Shown one piece after another: positions 27,051-36,646 of a DNA stretch of 64,000 nucleotides. Under the pieces are notes generated by a model that made no database searches, was not told the DNA's origin, and saw nothing but the letters and a program-made list of their open reading frames with translations. Each line of letters starts with the position of its first letter. Position 1 is the stretch's first letter. The position numbers and the translations under genes are program-made. The stretch is from Pedobacter sp. N36a (GTDB taxonomy: Bacteria; Bacteroidota; Bacteroidia; Sphingobacteriales; Sphingobacteriaceae): assembly GCF_014472395.1 (NCBI RefSeq), contig NZ_JACSZW010000011.1, forward strand, positions 62,001 to 126,000, written 5' to 3'.

Positions 27051-27941
27051 TTATTTCCTCCTATAATTCGTAATAAACACACCGGCAATAATCAATACCG
27101 TTGCGGTGATAATATCTTTTGTGATCACCTCATCTAAAATCAGCCAGCCCAGAAATAAGGCAATCACCGTATTAAAATAAGTAAGGATGGAAACCTCTGT
27201 AGGCGAAACCCTTTTTAAGGCATAGTGGTAGCAGAAAAATGTCAGTACAGAACCAAATACTGCCAGATAGGTCACTGCCATTAAGCTATGCAAACTCCAA
27301 TTGCTCAGTGAGGTAGTTCCTGAAAACAGGAAAGCCAGGGCAAATTGAGCCGCTGCCGAAAATGCGAACTGATAAAAAAGATCCAGTAAAATATGATCTG
27401 ATTTGTGGCTGTTTTTCTTCGTGTAAATCGTTCCGATTGTCCAGCCACTAATGGCAAAACAAAGGAACATGATCCCCGTTTTATAATTTGGATCCAGCAA
27501 TTCACTTAGGCCATCTCTAAAAATAAACACCACACCAAGAAAAGCGATCATCACACCTATAAACCCTTTCCAGCTTGGTTTTTGTAAACCAACGGCCACA
27601 CAGGCCAGAAAAACAACCAGCGGATTTAAGGAATTCAACAAAGAAGTTAAACCACTAGGAATGGTTTCCTCTGCCACCGTCACCATTCCATTCGCCATCA
27701 CCACCATTAACGTAGAAAGTAGCATCTGACGACGCAAGTAGGGCCAGCCCATCCAGGCCAATTCTTTTCTGCAGATTAAAATAGTCATCAGTATCAAAGA
27801 AGCAATGGTTTGTCGCATTGCTGCCACAAACCAGGCAGGAATCGTTTCTACCGCTACACGAATACTAAGATAGGTAGTCCCCCATACTATGGCGACTACC
27901 AATAAAGCCCCGATCAGCTTTAAATCGGTCTTTTGGGTCAT
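27051..27941 (-). CDS. EamA/DMT family transporter
   Basis: 296 residues with about ten membrane helices in two repeated EamA halves (AIVWGTTYLSIRVAVETIPAW early, and SPTEVSILTYFNTVIALFLGW in the second half). Such proteins export metabolites or amino acids; the substrate cannot be told. Its ATG overlaps the pyrF stop by 4 bases, so the pair is one operon. Confidence 0.9.
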   Translation of the reverse strand: MTQKTDLKLIGALLVVAIVWGTTYLSIRVAVETIPAWFVAAMRQTIASLILMTILICRKELAWMGWPYLRRQMLLSTLMVVMANGMVTVAEETIPSGLTSLLNSLNPLVVFLACVAVGLQKPSWKGFIGVMIAFLGVVFIFRDGLSELLDPNYKTGIMFLCFAISGWTIGTIYTKKNSHKSDHILLDLFYQFAFSAAAQFALAFLFSGTTSLSNWSLHSLMAVTYLAVFGSVLTFFCYHYALKRVSPTEVSILTYFNTVIALFLGWLILDEVITKDIITATVLIIAGVFITNYRRK

Positions 27942-28768
27942 ATCAATTGAGCAGCCAATAGAATTGCTTCCATTTCCTGCTGTAATTTCAATGCTTCTTC
28001 TCTTGCACGTTCTGCAAAATCTTCCCCTTTACTTGCATAAATAATTCCTCTGGCAGAATTCACCAATAAACCACAGTCTTTATTTAAGCCAAATTCACAC
28101 ACATCAGCTAAACTTCCGCCTTGTGCGCCAACACCTGGAACCAATAAGAAGTGATCCGGTGCCAATCTTCTGATATTTTTAAATTCTGAACCTCTGGTTG
28201 CACCAACTACATACATCAATTGTTCACTATCCGCCCATTCAGAAGAAATGCGAATCACTTCTTCATATAATTTTCCTTCTGGGGTCTGGTGTAACTGAAA
28301 ATCGCTATGGCCAGCATTAGAAGTCAGTGCCAATAAAATCACCCATTTATCTTTGTAATTTAAGAACGGACTAACTGAATCTTTACCCATATATGGGGCT
28401 ACGGTAACTGAGTCAAAACTCATGTCCGACTTTGCCTCATTAAAAAAAGCATCCGCATACATTGCAGAAGTATTGCCAATATCGCCTCGTTTTGCATCTG
28501 CAATACTGAAAATATCTTCCGGCATATATTGCCAGGTCTTGATCAGAGTTTCCCAACCTTTCAATCCCATACATTCATAGAAAGCAGTGTTCGGCTTATA
28601 AGCCACACACAAATCTTTCGTAGCATCAATAATCTGTTTATTGAATTCTAAAACAGGATTTTCATATTTTAGAAGGTGCGGAGGGATATTTTCTAATACT
28701 GGATCGAGACCAACACACAAAAAAGATTTTTTAATCTGGATCTGCTCAAATAGCTGTTTTTTATTCAT
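27938..28768 (-). CDS. pyrF: Orotidine 5'-phosphate decarboxylase
   Basis: 276 residues, the longer type-2 subfamily. It converts OMP to UMP, the last step of UMP synthesis. The catalytic DAKRGDIG motif has D91, K93 and D96; further conserved parts are FLCVGLDP, VTVAPYMGKDS, and VVGATRGSEF and LLVPGVGAQGG for phosphate binding. First gene before the EamA transporter. A CATCTTTG box at 28788-28795 may be its promoter. Confidence 0.95.
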   Translation of the reverse strand: MNKKQLFEQIQIKKSFLCVGLDPVLENIPPHLLKYENPVLEFNKQIIDATKDLCVAYKPNTAFYECMGLKGWETLIKTWQYMPEDIFSIADAKRGDIGNTSAMYADAFFNEAKSDMSFDSVTVAPYMGKDSVSPFLNYKDKWVILLALTSNAGHSDFQLHQTPEGKLYEEVIRISSEWADSEQLMYVVGATRGSEFKNIRRLAPDHFLLVPGVGAQGGSLADVCEFGLNKDCGLLVNSARGIIYASKGEDFAERAREEALKLQQEMEAILLAAQLI

Positions 28769-28869
28769 CTATGCGTAATTTTGTGTACAAAGATGCCAAA
28801 TTTCGTAGGGATTTAAGTCTTGTTTTTAAACTTTTCAATGTAATTTTTATAAACATTTGAAAGTTTTTC

Positions 28870-28900
28870 TTGGAGATTAATTTACAAATACATACAATTG
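28870..28900 (+). promoter_or_regulatory. Candidate rho promoter
   Basis: TTG at 28870-28872, 20 bp, TACAATTG at 28893-28900 (one change from TAnnTTTG). This would give a leader of about 130 nt, which is usual for the self-regulated rho gene. Confidence 0.45.
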
Positions 28901-29040
28901 TGGCATAATTCCCTAAAGTTTATCTGACCATTCCAGAAAATCTCATAAAATTTTGTTCCATACCATCTTTTATAAATGCATTTTTTGCCCTGTTCAATTG
29001 GATAAACAATTTTATTTAAAATATTCTCTACACCCATATA

Positions 29041-30714
29041 ATGTTTAACAAAACAGAATTAAATGAAAAGCTCACCGCCGAATTGCGGGAGATAGCTAAA
29101 ACTCAAGGTATCCTAAATGCCGATGAGTTGCGTAAAGCTGAACTGGTTGAAATCATCTCTCAAATGGCAGAGCAAGAACCAACTGCTGCACCTGTTGAAA
29201 GTGAAGCACCTGCAAAAGCGCCAAAAGTGAAAGCTGTAAAAGAAAGCTCTGCTGAGAAATCTACTAGAAAAAGGATCAGAATTACACCTAAAGAGGAAGA
29301 GGAAAGCAAGAACAGCAACTTTAACAGAGCGGCATTATTCGACAATGAGCCATCCCAGGCAAAGTCGAAATCACCAGCTGTAGCGGAAGAGAAAATTACT
29401 AACGCTCCAGAATCTGCCCAGGAGCAAACGACTGTACCAGCAACAGAAACTGCAGCAGAAGTAAGAACCGAAACGGTAGTAAATGCTCAACCGGAAATCA
29501 AAAAGCAACGTCCGGTAAGAGAAGACAACAGACCACAGAAAACACCTAACCACAACACGAATCAGAAACAAAGCGAGAACAGCTATTCAAACCTGGATTT
29601 CGACAATACCATTACCAACGAAGGGGTATTAGAGATCATGCCTGATGGTTACGGTTTCTTAAGGTCTGCGGATTATAACTACCTGTCTTCTCCGGATGAT
29701 ATATACGTATCACAATCTCAGATCAAATTATTTGGTTTGAAAACTGGTGATACTGTAAAAGGAAGTATCCGCCCTCCAAAAGAAGGTGAGAAATATTTCC
29801 CATTAGTGAGAGTAGAAACCATCAACGGACGTTTACCTGCTGATGTAAGGGACCGTGTTCCTTTTGACTACCTGACGCCATTATTCCCTACAGAAAGATT
29901 AAATCTGTTCACCGAAAGCAACAACTACTCGACCAGAATCATCGATTTATTTACCCCAATCGGTAAAGGACAGCGTGGCCTAATCGTAGCACAGCCTAAA
30001 ACTGGTAAAACCAATTTACTGAAAGAAGTTGCAAATGCGATTGCTAAAAACCATCCAGAAGTATACCTGATCATTTTATTGATCGATGAGCGTCCGGAAG
30101 AGGTAACAGATATGGCAAGAAGTGTAAGAGCTGAGGTAATCGCCTCTACCTTCGATGAGCCTGCAGAAAGACACGTTAAAATTGCCAATATTGTTTTGGA
30201 AAAAGCAAAACGTCTGGTAGAATGCGGTCATGATGTGGTGATCTTATTAGACTCTATCACCAGATTAGCCAGAGCTTATAATACCACCGCTCCTGCTTCA
30301 GGAAAAATATTATCAGGTGGTGTGGATGCCAATGCATTGCACAAACCTAAACGTTTCTTCGGTGCGGCACGTAACATCGAAAGAGGTGGTTCACTCACCA
30401 TTCTTGCGACTGCTTTAACAGATACCGGTTCGAAAATGGACGAGGTGATCTTTGAAGAATTTAAAGGAACTGGTAACATGGAATTACAGTTGGATCGTAA
30501 ATTATCTAACAAACGTATCTTCCCTGCTATTGACATCACGGCATCAAGCACACGTAGAGACGATTTACTACACGATAGAGACACTTTACAACGTGTATGG
30601 ATCTTGCGTAATCACCTGGCAGATATGAATGCTCAGGAAGCCATGGAATTTGTACAGCAACAAATCAGAAATACAAAAACCAACGAAGAATTCTTGATTT
30701 CTATGAATAGTTAA
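29041..30714 (+). CDS. rho: Transcription termination factor Rho
   Basis: 557 residues against about 420 in E. coli. Residues 1-50 form the Rho_N helical domain (ELREIAKTQGILNADELRKAELVEII). Then about 140 residues of low-complexity, charged sequence (Ala/Glu/Lys/Pro/Thr/Asn) are inserted before the RNA-binding cold-shock domain GVLEIMPDGYGFLRS. The motor has Walker A QPKTGKTN (K323), Walker B DVVILLDSITRLARAY, and the Q- and R-loop region. The insert is typical of Bacteroidota; in Bacteroides thetaiotaomicron it is known to drive phase separation. pssA follows after 6 nt. Confidence 0.96.
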   Translation: MFNKTELNEKLTAELREIAKTQGILNADELRKAELVEIISQMAEQEPTAAPVESEAPAKAPKVKAVKESSAEKSTRKRIRITPKEEEESKNSNFNRAALFDNEPSQAKSKSPAVAEEKITNAPESAQEQTTVPATETAAEVRTETVVNAQPEIKKQRPVREDNRPQKTPNHNTNQKQSENSYSNLDFDNTITNEGVLEIMPDGYGFLRSADYNYLSSPDDIYVSQSQIKLFGLKTGDTVKGSIRPPKEGEKYFPLVRVETINGRLPADVRDRVPFDYLTPLFPTERLNLFTESNNYSTRIIDLFTPIGKGQRGLIVAQPKTGKTNLLKEVANAIAKNHPEVYLIILLIDERPEEVTDMARSVRAEVIASTFDEPAERHVKIANIVLEKAKRLVECGHDVVILLDSITRLARAYNTTAPASGKILSGGVDANALHKPKRFFGAARNIERGGSLTILATALTDTGSKMDEVIFEEFKGTGNMELQLDRKLSNKRIFPAIDITASSTRRDDLLHDRDTLQRVWILRNHLADMNAQEAMEFVQQQIRNTKTNEEFLISMNS

Positions 30715-30720
30715 TTAGAA

Positions 30721-31437
30721 ATGATCATAAAACAAATACCCAATGCCATTACCTCCGCTAACCTTTTTAGCGGATGTATTGGTATTGTTTTCGCATTTAA
30801 CAGCGATTTAAGAATGGCTGCGCTTTGCATTCTAATCTCCCTTTTCATCGATTTTTTTGATGGTTTTGCCGCACGCGTTTTAAACGTAAGCGGACCTATG
30901 GGCAAGGAGCTGGATTCCTTGGCAGATATGGTGAGCTTTGGCGTATTGCCATCCGTAATCCTATTCCATATCGCACCAAAAGCTATTTTTGTATATGGGA
31001 ACTACTCTATCCTTTCCTACCTGGCATTCTTTATAGCTGTATTTTCTGCTTACCGATTGGCAAAATTCAACCTCGATACCAGGCAGACTGATAAATTTAT
31101 AGGCGTACCCACTCCGGCCATCTCCGCAGTGATTGCATCCGTACCTTTTATCTATGAAAGTGATTCTTTTTATTTAGACAGTTCTACAACTGCCATAGCG
31201 GTATACCTGGCTTTTATTCCCCTGGCATGCTATTTACTGGTCAGTGAAATTACACTAATCGCTTTAAAATTTAAAAGCTTCGGCTTTGCTGAAAATAGCT
31301 TCAGATATATCCTGATTGTCGCTGCTATATTGCTATTAGTGATCTTCAAATTTGTGGCGATCCCACTTATTATGGTATTGTATATCGTTCTATCCATTAT
31401 AGAGAATAGAACGACAAAAGTTAAAGCCGTTTCTTAA
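30721..31437 (+). CDS. pssA: CDP-diacylglycerol--serine O-phosphatidyltransferase
   Basis: 238 residues, about seven membrane helices. The CDP-alcohol phosphotransferase motif DG-x2-AR-x8-G-x3-D-x3-D is complete: DGFAARVLNVSGPMGKELDS followed by LAD. It makes phosphatidylserine, the precursor of phosphatidylethanolamine. Follows rho by 6 nt. Its 3' end overlaps the convergent Hpt gene by 17 bases. Confidence 0.93.
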   Translation: MIIKQIPNAITSANLFSGCIGIVFAFNSDLRMAALCILISLFIDFFDGFAARVLNVSGPMGKELDSLADMVSFGVLPSVILFHIAPKAIFVYGNYSILSYLAFFIAVFSAYRLAKFNLDTRQTDKFIGVPTPAISAVIASVPFIYESDSFYLDSSTTAIAVYLAFIPLACYLLVSEITLIALKFKSFGFAENSFRYILIVAAILLLVIFKFVAIPLIMVLYIVLSIIENRTTKVKAVS

Positions 31438-31801
31438 GATCGGCTTTAGCTTCATCCAATTGTCTATACAAGACTGCAACAAATGCATTAAGCTCTTGAA
31501 ATGCCCCTGGCAATCCTTCAATATTAGTGAGTTCTCTGGCATTCCTTTCCATCATCTGCATGTGGTCTTTCGCATCCTCACGTCCAACATAGGCAAATGT
31601 AGGTTTGATTTTATGCGCACAGCTTGATGCCCTTGGCCAATCTTCATCTGCCAAAGCCTTTCCTAGATCTGCAACATAAGTAGGCGTTTGTGCTTTGAAA
31701 AGGTCTAGCATCTCTATAATAAATTCGGCGCTATCCCCAGACATATCCTTCAGATAAGTCAGGTCAAGTGGTTCGTTGTTCTTATTCTGGTCGATCATCA
31801 A
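31421..31801 (-). CDS. Hpt domain protein (phosphotransfer)
   Basis: 126 residues, all-helical. The Hpt phospho-acceptor is H63 in SCAHKIKPTFAYVG. Such proteins relay phosphate from hybrid kinases to response regulators. No cognate kinase or regulator is adjacent. Downstream of folK by 14 nt and probably in the same transcript. Confidence 0.88.
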   Translation of the reverse strand: MMIDQNKNNEPLDLTYLKDMSGDSAEFIIEMLDLFKAQTPTYVADLGKALADEDWPRASSCAHKIKPTFAYVGREDAKDHMQMMERNARELTNIEGLPGAFQELNAFVAVLYRQLDEAKADLKKRL

Positions 31802-31815
31802 ACAAATCTAATAAA

Positions 31816-32310
31816 TTAAATTTTTGTTACAGTTAAATTATCCTCTAATATAGCTAATATTTCTGATACACGTTTTCCGATAAGGGGATGAATTATCTCA
31901 CCGGCAATCTCTGCTAAAGGAACCAATACGAATTTTCTATATTGTAGCTGAGGATGAGGGATTTGAAGCTCTTCACCCAAATCTACCACTTCTTCTCCAT
32001 AGAACATGACATCAATATCAATCAGCCTTGCTCCCCATTTTTCCTTCCTTACCCGGCCCAGTTCCGCTTCAATTCCCAATACGGCTTTCAAAACTTCCAA
32101 TGGACTCCGCTCAGTTTTCAGTCCTACAGCCAGGTTTAAAAAGGCAGGCTGGTCCGTTTTTCCCCAGGCAGCAGTCTCATAAAATGACGATTGCGCAAAT
32201 ACTGCACCTACCTGATGTCCGATTTCTACAACGGCCGCTGTTAACAGTGCTTCCCGATCCCCTAAATTACTTCCCAGTAACAAATAAACATTTTTACTAT
32301 CCAACTCCAT
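31816..32310 (-). CDS. folK: 2-amino-4-hydroxy-6-hydroxymethyldihydropteridine pyrophosphokinase
   Basis: 164 residues. HPPK motifs LLLGSNLGDRE at the start, FLNLAVGLKT, and RLIDIDVMFYGEEVV with the metal-binding DxD, followed by IPHPQLQYRKFVLVPL. Adds pyrophosphate to the pterin in folate synthesis. Divergent from sppA over 57 nt; Hpt gene follows. Confidence 0.94.
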   Translation of the reverse strand: MELDSKNVYLLLGSNLGDREALLTAAVVEIGHQVGAVFAQSSFYETAAWGKTDQPAFLNLAVGLKTERSPLEVLKAVLGIEAELGRVRKEKWGARLIDIDVMFYGEEVVDLGEELQIPHPQLQYRKFVLVPLAEIAGEIIHPLIGKRVSEILAILEDNLTVTKI

Positions 32311-32367
32311 ATAAAAGTCTAAGGCATTTTTTTAACTATATTTACAAATTAAATATTTAACCGTCAA

Positions 32368-34143
32368 ATGAAAGAATTTTTTAAGTATGTTTTTGCAACT
32401 GTCGTAGGAGTTATTTTATCGGTAGTGGTGTTTTTATTCTTGTTCATCGCAATTATCGTAGGTGTCGTTTCTTCTATTGGTGATGATAAAACAGTAGTAG
32501 TCGACAATAACTCTGTACTTTACCTCAACCTGGACCAGGCTGTTACTGAACGTACTTATAGCGATCCCCTATCTGAATTACCTATCGTAGGCAATGAAGG
32601 GAAAAAAAGCATCGGCTTTACCGACATCATCAAAGCCCTGAAATCAGCAAAATATGATGACAATATTAAATGTATCTACCTGAGCGTCTCTTCTCCAAAT
32701 GCGGGCTATGCCAACATGAGGGAAATCAGAGAAGCCCTGATCGACTTTAAAACCAGTAAAAAGAAAATTATCGCCTACAGCGAAGTCTATACGCAAGGTG
32801 CTTATTACTTAGCTTCAGTGGCGGATAAAATATACATCAATCCGGAAGGGGCATTGGAATTTAAAGGATTAAGCTCACAAATGCCCTTCTTTAAAGGCGC
32901 ACTGGATAAACTAGGTGTGGAAATGCAAATCGTACGCGTAGGTAGTTATAAAAGTGCTGTAGAGCCTTTTATTGATACTAAAATGAGTGATAAAAACCGG
33001 GAGCAGGTCACTGCGTACGTAAGCGGACTGTATACGACCTTCCTGAATGACATCGCAAAAAGTAGAAACATCTCTAAAGACAGTCTTTTCCAGATTGCCA
33101 ATGAGTATAAAATCCAGCAGCCTAAAGATGCAGAAAAGCTCAAAATGGTGGATGGACTAAGGTATAAAGACGAAATTCTTGACGAGTTAAAATCATTGAG
33201 CGGTACTAGTAAAAGCAAAAATATTACCACCATTTCTATCAATGACTACGCGAAAAATGTCATCATGGGCAGCAAAGGAAATACCAATAGAACCAAAATT
33301 GCGGTCATCTATGCCAATGGCGATATTATGGGCGGTGAAGGGGGCAATGATCAGATCGGTTCGGAAAGAATTTCCAGAGCCATCAGAAAAGCCAGAACTG
33401 ACACCAGCATTAAAGCCATTGTTTTAAGAGTAAATTCACCAGGCGGCAGCGCCCTTGCTTCGGACGTAATCTGGAGAGAAGTAGTGCTGACTAAAAAAGT
33501 GAAACCAGTGATCGCTTCTTTTGGTAATGTAGCCGCATCCGGCGGATATTACATTGCCTGTGCTGCCGATTCTATCTTTGTACAACCTAATACCATTACC
33601 GGCTCAATCGGTGTATTCGGTATGATTCCTAACTTTCAGAAATTATTTAACACCCATCTTGGCGTTACATTTGATGGCGTAAAAACCGGGCAATATGCAG
33701 ACATCATGAGTACCAACCGTCCAATGACTGCCGGAGAAAGACTGATCATTCAAAATAGTGTAAACCATGTCTATGATAGTTTCATTACCCGTGTAGCAGA
33801 TGGTCGGAAGAAAAGTAAAACTTATATCGACAGCATCGCAGGCGGCCGTGTCTGGGTTGGAACTGATGCCGTTAAAATTGGTCTGGCCGATAGAACAGGC
33901 AGTTTCGAAGATGCCATCAAAGCGGCGGCTAAAAAAGCTAAAATCACCGACTACAGAATCGTAGAATATCCAGAAATGATTGACCCGATCAAAGCTTTAC
34001 TGGAAACTTCAACTGATAAAATAAAGAGCTATTATGCCAAACAGGAACTAGGCGCCAATTACCTGATCTATGAGCAAATTAAAACTGCGGTTTCAAAATC
34101 AGGAGTACAGGCAAGAATGCCGTTTGAAGTGAATGTAAACTAA
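32368..34143 (+). CDS. sppA: Signal peptide peptidase SppA, 67K type
   Basis: 591 residues with one N-terminal membrane anchor (about 8-36). Two tandem S49 peptidase domains. The Ser/Lys dyad is split as in E. coli SppA: K195 in GSYKSAVEPF of the first half and S391 in NVAASGGYYIA of the second. The enzyme degrades cleaved signal peptides in the membrane. Monocistronic, followed by a strong terminator. Confidence 0.95.
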   Translation: MKEFFKYVFATVVGVILSVVVFLFLFIAIIVGVVSSIGDDKTVVVDNNSVLYLNLDQAVTERTYSDPLSELPIVGNEGKKSIGFTDIIKALKSAKYDDNIKCIYLSVSSPNAGYANMREIREALIDFKTSKKKIIAYSEVYTQGAYYLASVADKIYINPEGALEFKGLSSQMPFFKGALDKLGVEMQIVRVGSYKSAVEPFIDTKMSDKNREQVTAYVSGLYTTFLNDIAKSRNISKDSLFQIANEYKIQQPKDAEKLKMVDGLRYKDEILDELKSLSGTSKSKNITTISINDYAKNVIMGSKGNTNRTKIAVIYANGDIMGGEGGNDQIGSERISRAIRKARTDTSIKAIVLRVNSPGGSALASDVIWREVVLTKKVKPVIASFGNVAASGGYYIACAADSIFVQPNTITGSIGVFGMIPNFQKLFNTHLGVTFDGVKTGQYADIMSTNRPMTAGERLIIQNSVNHVYDSFITRVADGRKKSKTYIDSIAGGRVWVGTDAVKIGLADRTGSFEDAIKAAAKKAKITDYRIVEYPEMIDPIKALLETSTDKIKSYYAKQELGANYLIYEQIKTAVSKSGVQARMPFEVNVN

Positions 34144-34163
34144 AGCAATTCAAAAAATTCAGC

Positions 34164-34215
34164 AGGTCTAATCTTTAATCCGCTATTCAGGGATTAAAAG
34201 ATTAGACCTTTTTTT
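34164..34215 (+). terminator. Terminator of sppA
   Basis: Long stem AGGTCTAATCTTTAATCC against GGATTAAAAGATTAGACCT (18 positions, one bulge), loop of 9 nt, and seven T. Confidence 0.9.
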
Positions 34216-34344
34216 ATGCATTTCCCCCCACTCCTCCCGATTCTAGGGCGACAATACCTATTCCCCATCATTAAAAAGCAAGAAAGACCAGGCATTTCCA
34301 GTTTAATCGGAAAATCGGGGCTTTTTATTTAATTTAGCATCCCC

Positions 34345-36021
34345 ATGGAAAATAAGACCATTGCACGCAATTTGCGACTGCTTTCTCAATTGATGGAATT
34401 ACACAATGAGAACCCTTTTAAGATCAAATCAGTAGCCAATGCTGGTTTAAAAGTAGATAAACTTCCTTTTGCCATTCAAGGTAAAAGCCTGGAAGAAATC
34501 GCACAGATTGACGGACTTGGAAAGAGTATTTCTGCCAAAGTCTGGGAGCTCCTGGAAACAGGTACAATGAGCGATTTACAGGAAATTCTGGAAAGAACAC
34601 CAGAAGGTATTGTCGAAATGCTGGGCATTAAAGGTATCGGACCTAAAAAGATTCTTGTGATCTGGAAAGACCTCGGCATTGAAAACATCGGAGAACTTTA
34701 TTACGCCTGTAATGAAAACCGCCTGATTGAAGCTAAAGGTTTCGGATTAAAAACCCAGGAAGAGATCAAAAAAATCATTGAGTTTAGGATGGCCGGACTA
34801 GGGAAATTCCTGTACGCCCATGCAGAAAGCACCGTAAATAAGCTATATACAGACCTTGCAGTGTGGTTAAACCAGATTTCTGGAGCGCCATTATTGGGTA
34901 TTGCAGGCGAATACAGACGCTGCATGGAGATCATTGAAAACGTTCCTTTCTTAATCGGTGCCACTAAACCTGAAGAAGTTCAGGAGAAAATCATCGCATT
35001 CGACAGCCTTGCTTTTGAGGAACAAGCGGATGGAACTTTCCATACCACCACGCTATCCGGATTAAAGATACAAATACACATCTGTCCAAAAGAAGCATTT
35101 TACCTGAATTGGTTTAAGCTGACCGGCAATGAACAGCATGTTCATGAAGTCCTTTCTTTGGCAGGAAACGGCCCTTTTGAAACAGAAGAAGCCATCTATA
35201 CAGCCGCTGGACTCGCATTTATAGCCCCTGAAATCCGCGAAGGATTAAACGAAGTACAGCTGGCAAAAGAAAACAAACTGCCAACGCTGATCAGCTACCA
35301 AGACCTGAAAGGAAGTTTACACAACCACTCCACATGGAGCGATGGTGTGCATACACTGGAGCAAATGGCTACTTTCTGTAAGGATAACCTGAAAATGGAA
35401 TACTTCGGAATCTGCGACCACTCCAAATCAGCATTTTATGCCAATGGACTAAATGAGCAGCGCTTATACGCACAACACCAGGAAATCGACGCCTTAAACG
35501 CAAAACTTGCCCCTTTCAAAATCTTTAAAGGAATTGAAAGTGACATCTTAAACGATGGGTCTTTAGACTATAGTGATGATATTTTGAAAACATTCGACTT
35601 TGTTGTAGCCTCCGTACACAGCAATTTAAGAATGGATGAAGAGAAAGCTACCACCCGACTAATTAAAGCCATAGAGAACCCTTATACGACAATCCTTGGA
35701 CATCCTACCGGCAGGTTGCTATTGAGCAGAAAAGGCTATCCCATTGACTATGCAAAAGTAATTGACGCCTGTGCAGCCCATAAAGTAGTCATCGAAATCA
35801 ATGCCAATCCTTTACGTTTAGACCTCGACTGGCGCTGGCACCGTTACGCCTTAGAAAAAGGCGTTTTATTATCCGTTAACCCTGATGCGCATAGAATGGA
35901 AGGCTTCTACGACATGCACTATGGCGTACTGATTGGAAGAAAAGGCGGACTGGAAGCCAAACAGTGTTTAAACGCCATGACCCTCCAAGATATCTCAGAA
36001 TACTTCCACAATAAAAAATAG
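34345..36021 (+). CDS. polX: PolX-family protein: HhH plus PHP phosphoesterase, polymerase site degenerate
   Basis: 558 residues, colinear with bacterial PolX. Residues 1-150 hold the 8-kDa and helix-hairpin-helix parts (IDGLGKSISAKV, IKGIGPKKI). In the nucleotidyltransferase region the usual GS-x-RR...DxD reads GEYRRCMEIIENVPFL, so the first two catalytic Asp are replaced by N199 and P201, and the third Asp segment reads IQIHICP. The C-terminal PHP domain (from about 325) is intact: HNHSTWSDG, CDHSK, ESDIL, SVHSN, GHPTGR, NANP, NPDAHR. It probably works as a nuclease, not a polymerase. Standalone. Confidence 0.88.
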   Translation: MENKTIARNLRLLSQLMELHNENPFKIKSVANAGLKVDKLPFAIQGKSLEEIAQIDGLGKSISAKVWELLETGTMSDLQEILERTPEGIVEMLGIKGIGPKKILVIWKDLGIENIGELYYACNENRLIEAKGFGLKTQEEIKKIIEFRMAGLGKFLYAHAESTVNKLYTDLAVWLNQISGAPLLGIAGEYRRCMEIIENVPFLIGATKPEEVQEKIIAFDSLAFEEQADGTFHTTTLSGLKIQIHICPKEAFYLNWFKLTGNEQHVHEVLSLAGNGPFETEEAIYTAAGLAFIAPEIREGLNEVQLAKENKLPTLISYQDLKGSLHNHSTWSDGVHTLEQMATFCKDNLKMEYFGICDHSKSAFYANGLNEQRLYAQHQEIDALNAKLAPFKIFKGIESDILNDGSLDYSDDILKTFDFVVASVHSNLRMDEEKATTRLIKAIENPYTTILGHPTGRLLLSRKGYPIDYAKVIDACAAHKVVIEINANPLRLDLDWRWHRYALEKGVLLSVNPDAHRMEGFYDMHYGVLIGRKGGLEAKQCLNAMTLQDISEYFHNKK

Positions 36022-36040
36022 TTATCCTTACCTTTGAGCC

Positions 36041-36643
36041 ATGATTAGCCAGCTTTGTAATAAAATATTTCAGGATGTGATCAATGATTATCACGTTCAC
36101 AATAATATAGATCAACCCATTGTAAATCCTTATCCGATTGGTACGCTAGCACATTTACTCTACATGAAATGCTGGATCGATACTGCACAATGGCACATGG
36201 AAGATGTGATTCGTAATCCGGAAATTGATCCGGTCATCGCGCTGCAATGGAAACGCCGCATTGATGCTTCTAATCAGGAACGTACAGATGTTGTTGAATA
36301 TATCGACAGCTATTTCCTGGAAGAATACAAAAACATCACGCCGGCAGCAAATGCAAAGATCAATTCTGAAAGTCCGGCATGGGTAATCGACAGGCTATCC
36401 ATACTGGCTTTAAAGATCTACCACATGAACGAAGAAACCCTTCGTGAAGATGCTTCTGAAGAACATAAGATCAGCTGTACTACAAAACTTAACATTCTGT
36501 TAAACCAAAGAACAGATCTTTCTGCTAGTTTAGATGAATTGATCGCTGATATTGAAAGCGGTGCAAAATACATGAAAGTTTATAAGCAGATGAAAATGTA
36601 CAATGATCCAAGCATGAACCCTGTGCTTTATAACAATAAGTAA
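36041..36643 (+). CDS. DUF4254 domain protein
   Basis: 200 residues, helical. Matches the Bacteroidota DUF4254 pattern (PYPIGTLAHLLYMKCWIDTAQWHMED, IALQWKRRIDASNQERTDVVEYID). Function unknown. It sits 3 nt before a GT9 glycosyltransferase gene, and is probably co-transcribed with it, which hints at a role in cell-surface glycan synthesis. Confidence 0.85.
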   Translation: MISQLCNKIFQDVINDYHVHNNIDQPIVNPYPIGTLAHLLYMKCWIDTAQWHMEDVIRNPEIDPVIALQWKRRIDASNQERTDVVEYIDSYFLEEYKNITPAANAKINSESPAWVIDRLSILALKIYHMNEETLREDASEEHKISCTTKLNILLNQRTDLSASLDELIADIESGAKYMKVYKQMKMYNDPSMNPVLYNNK

Positions 36644-36646
36644 TTA

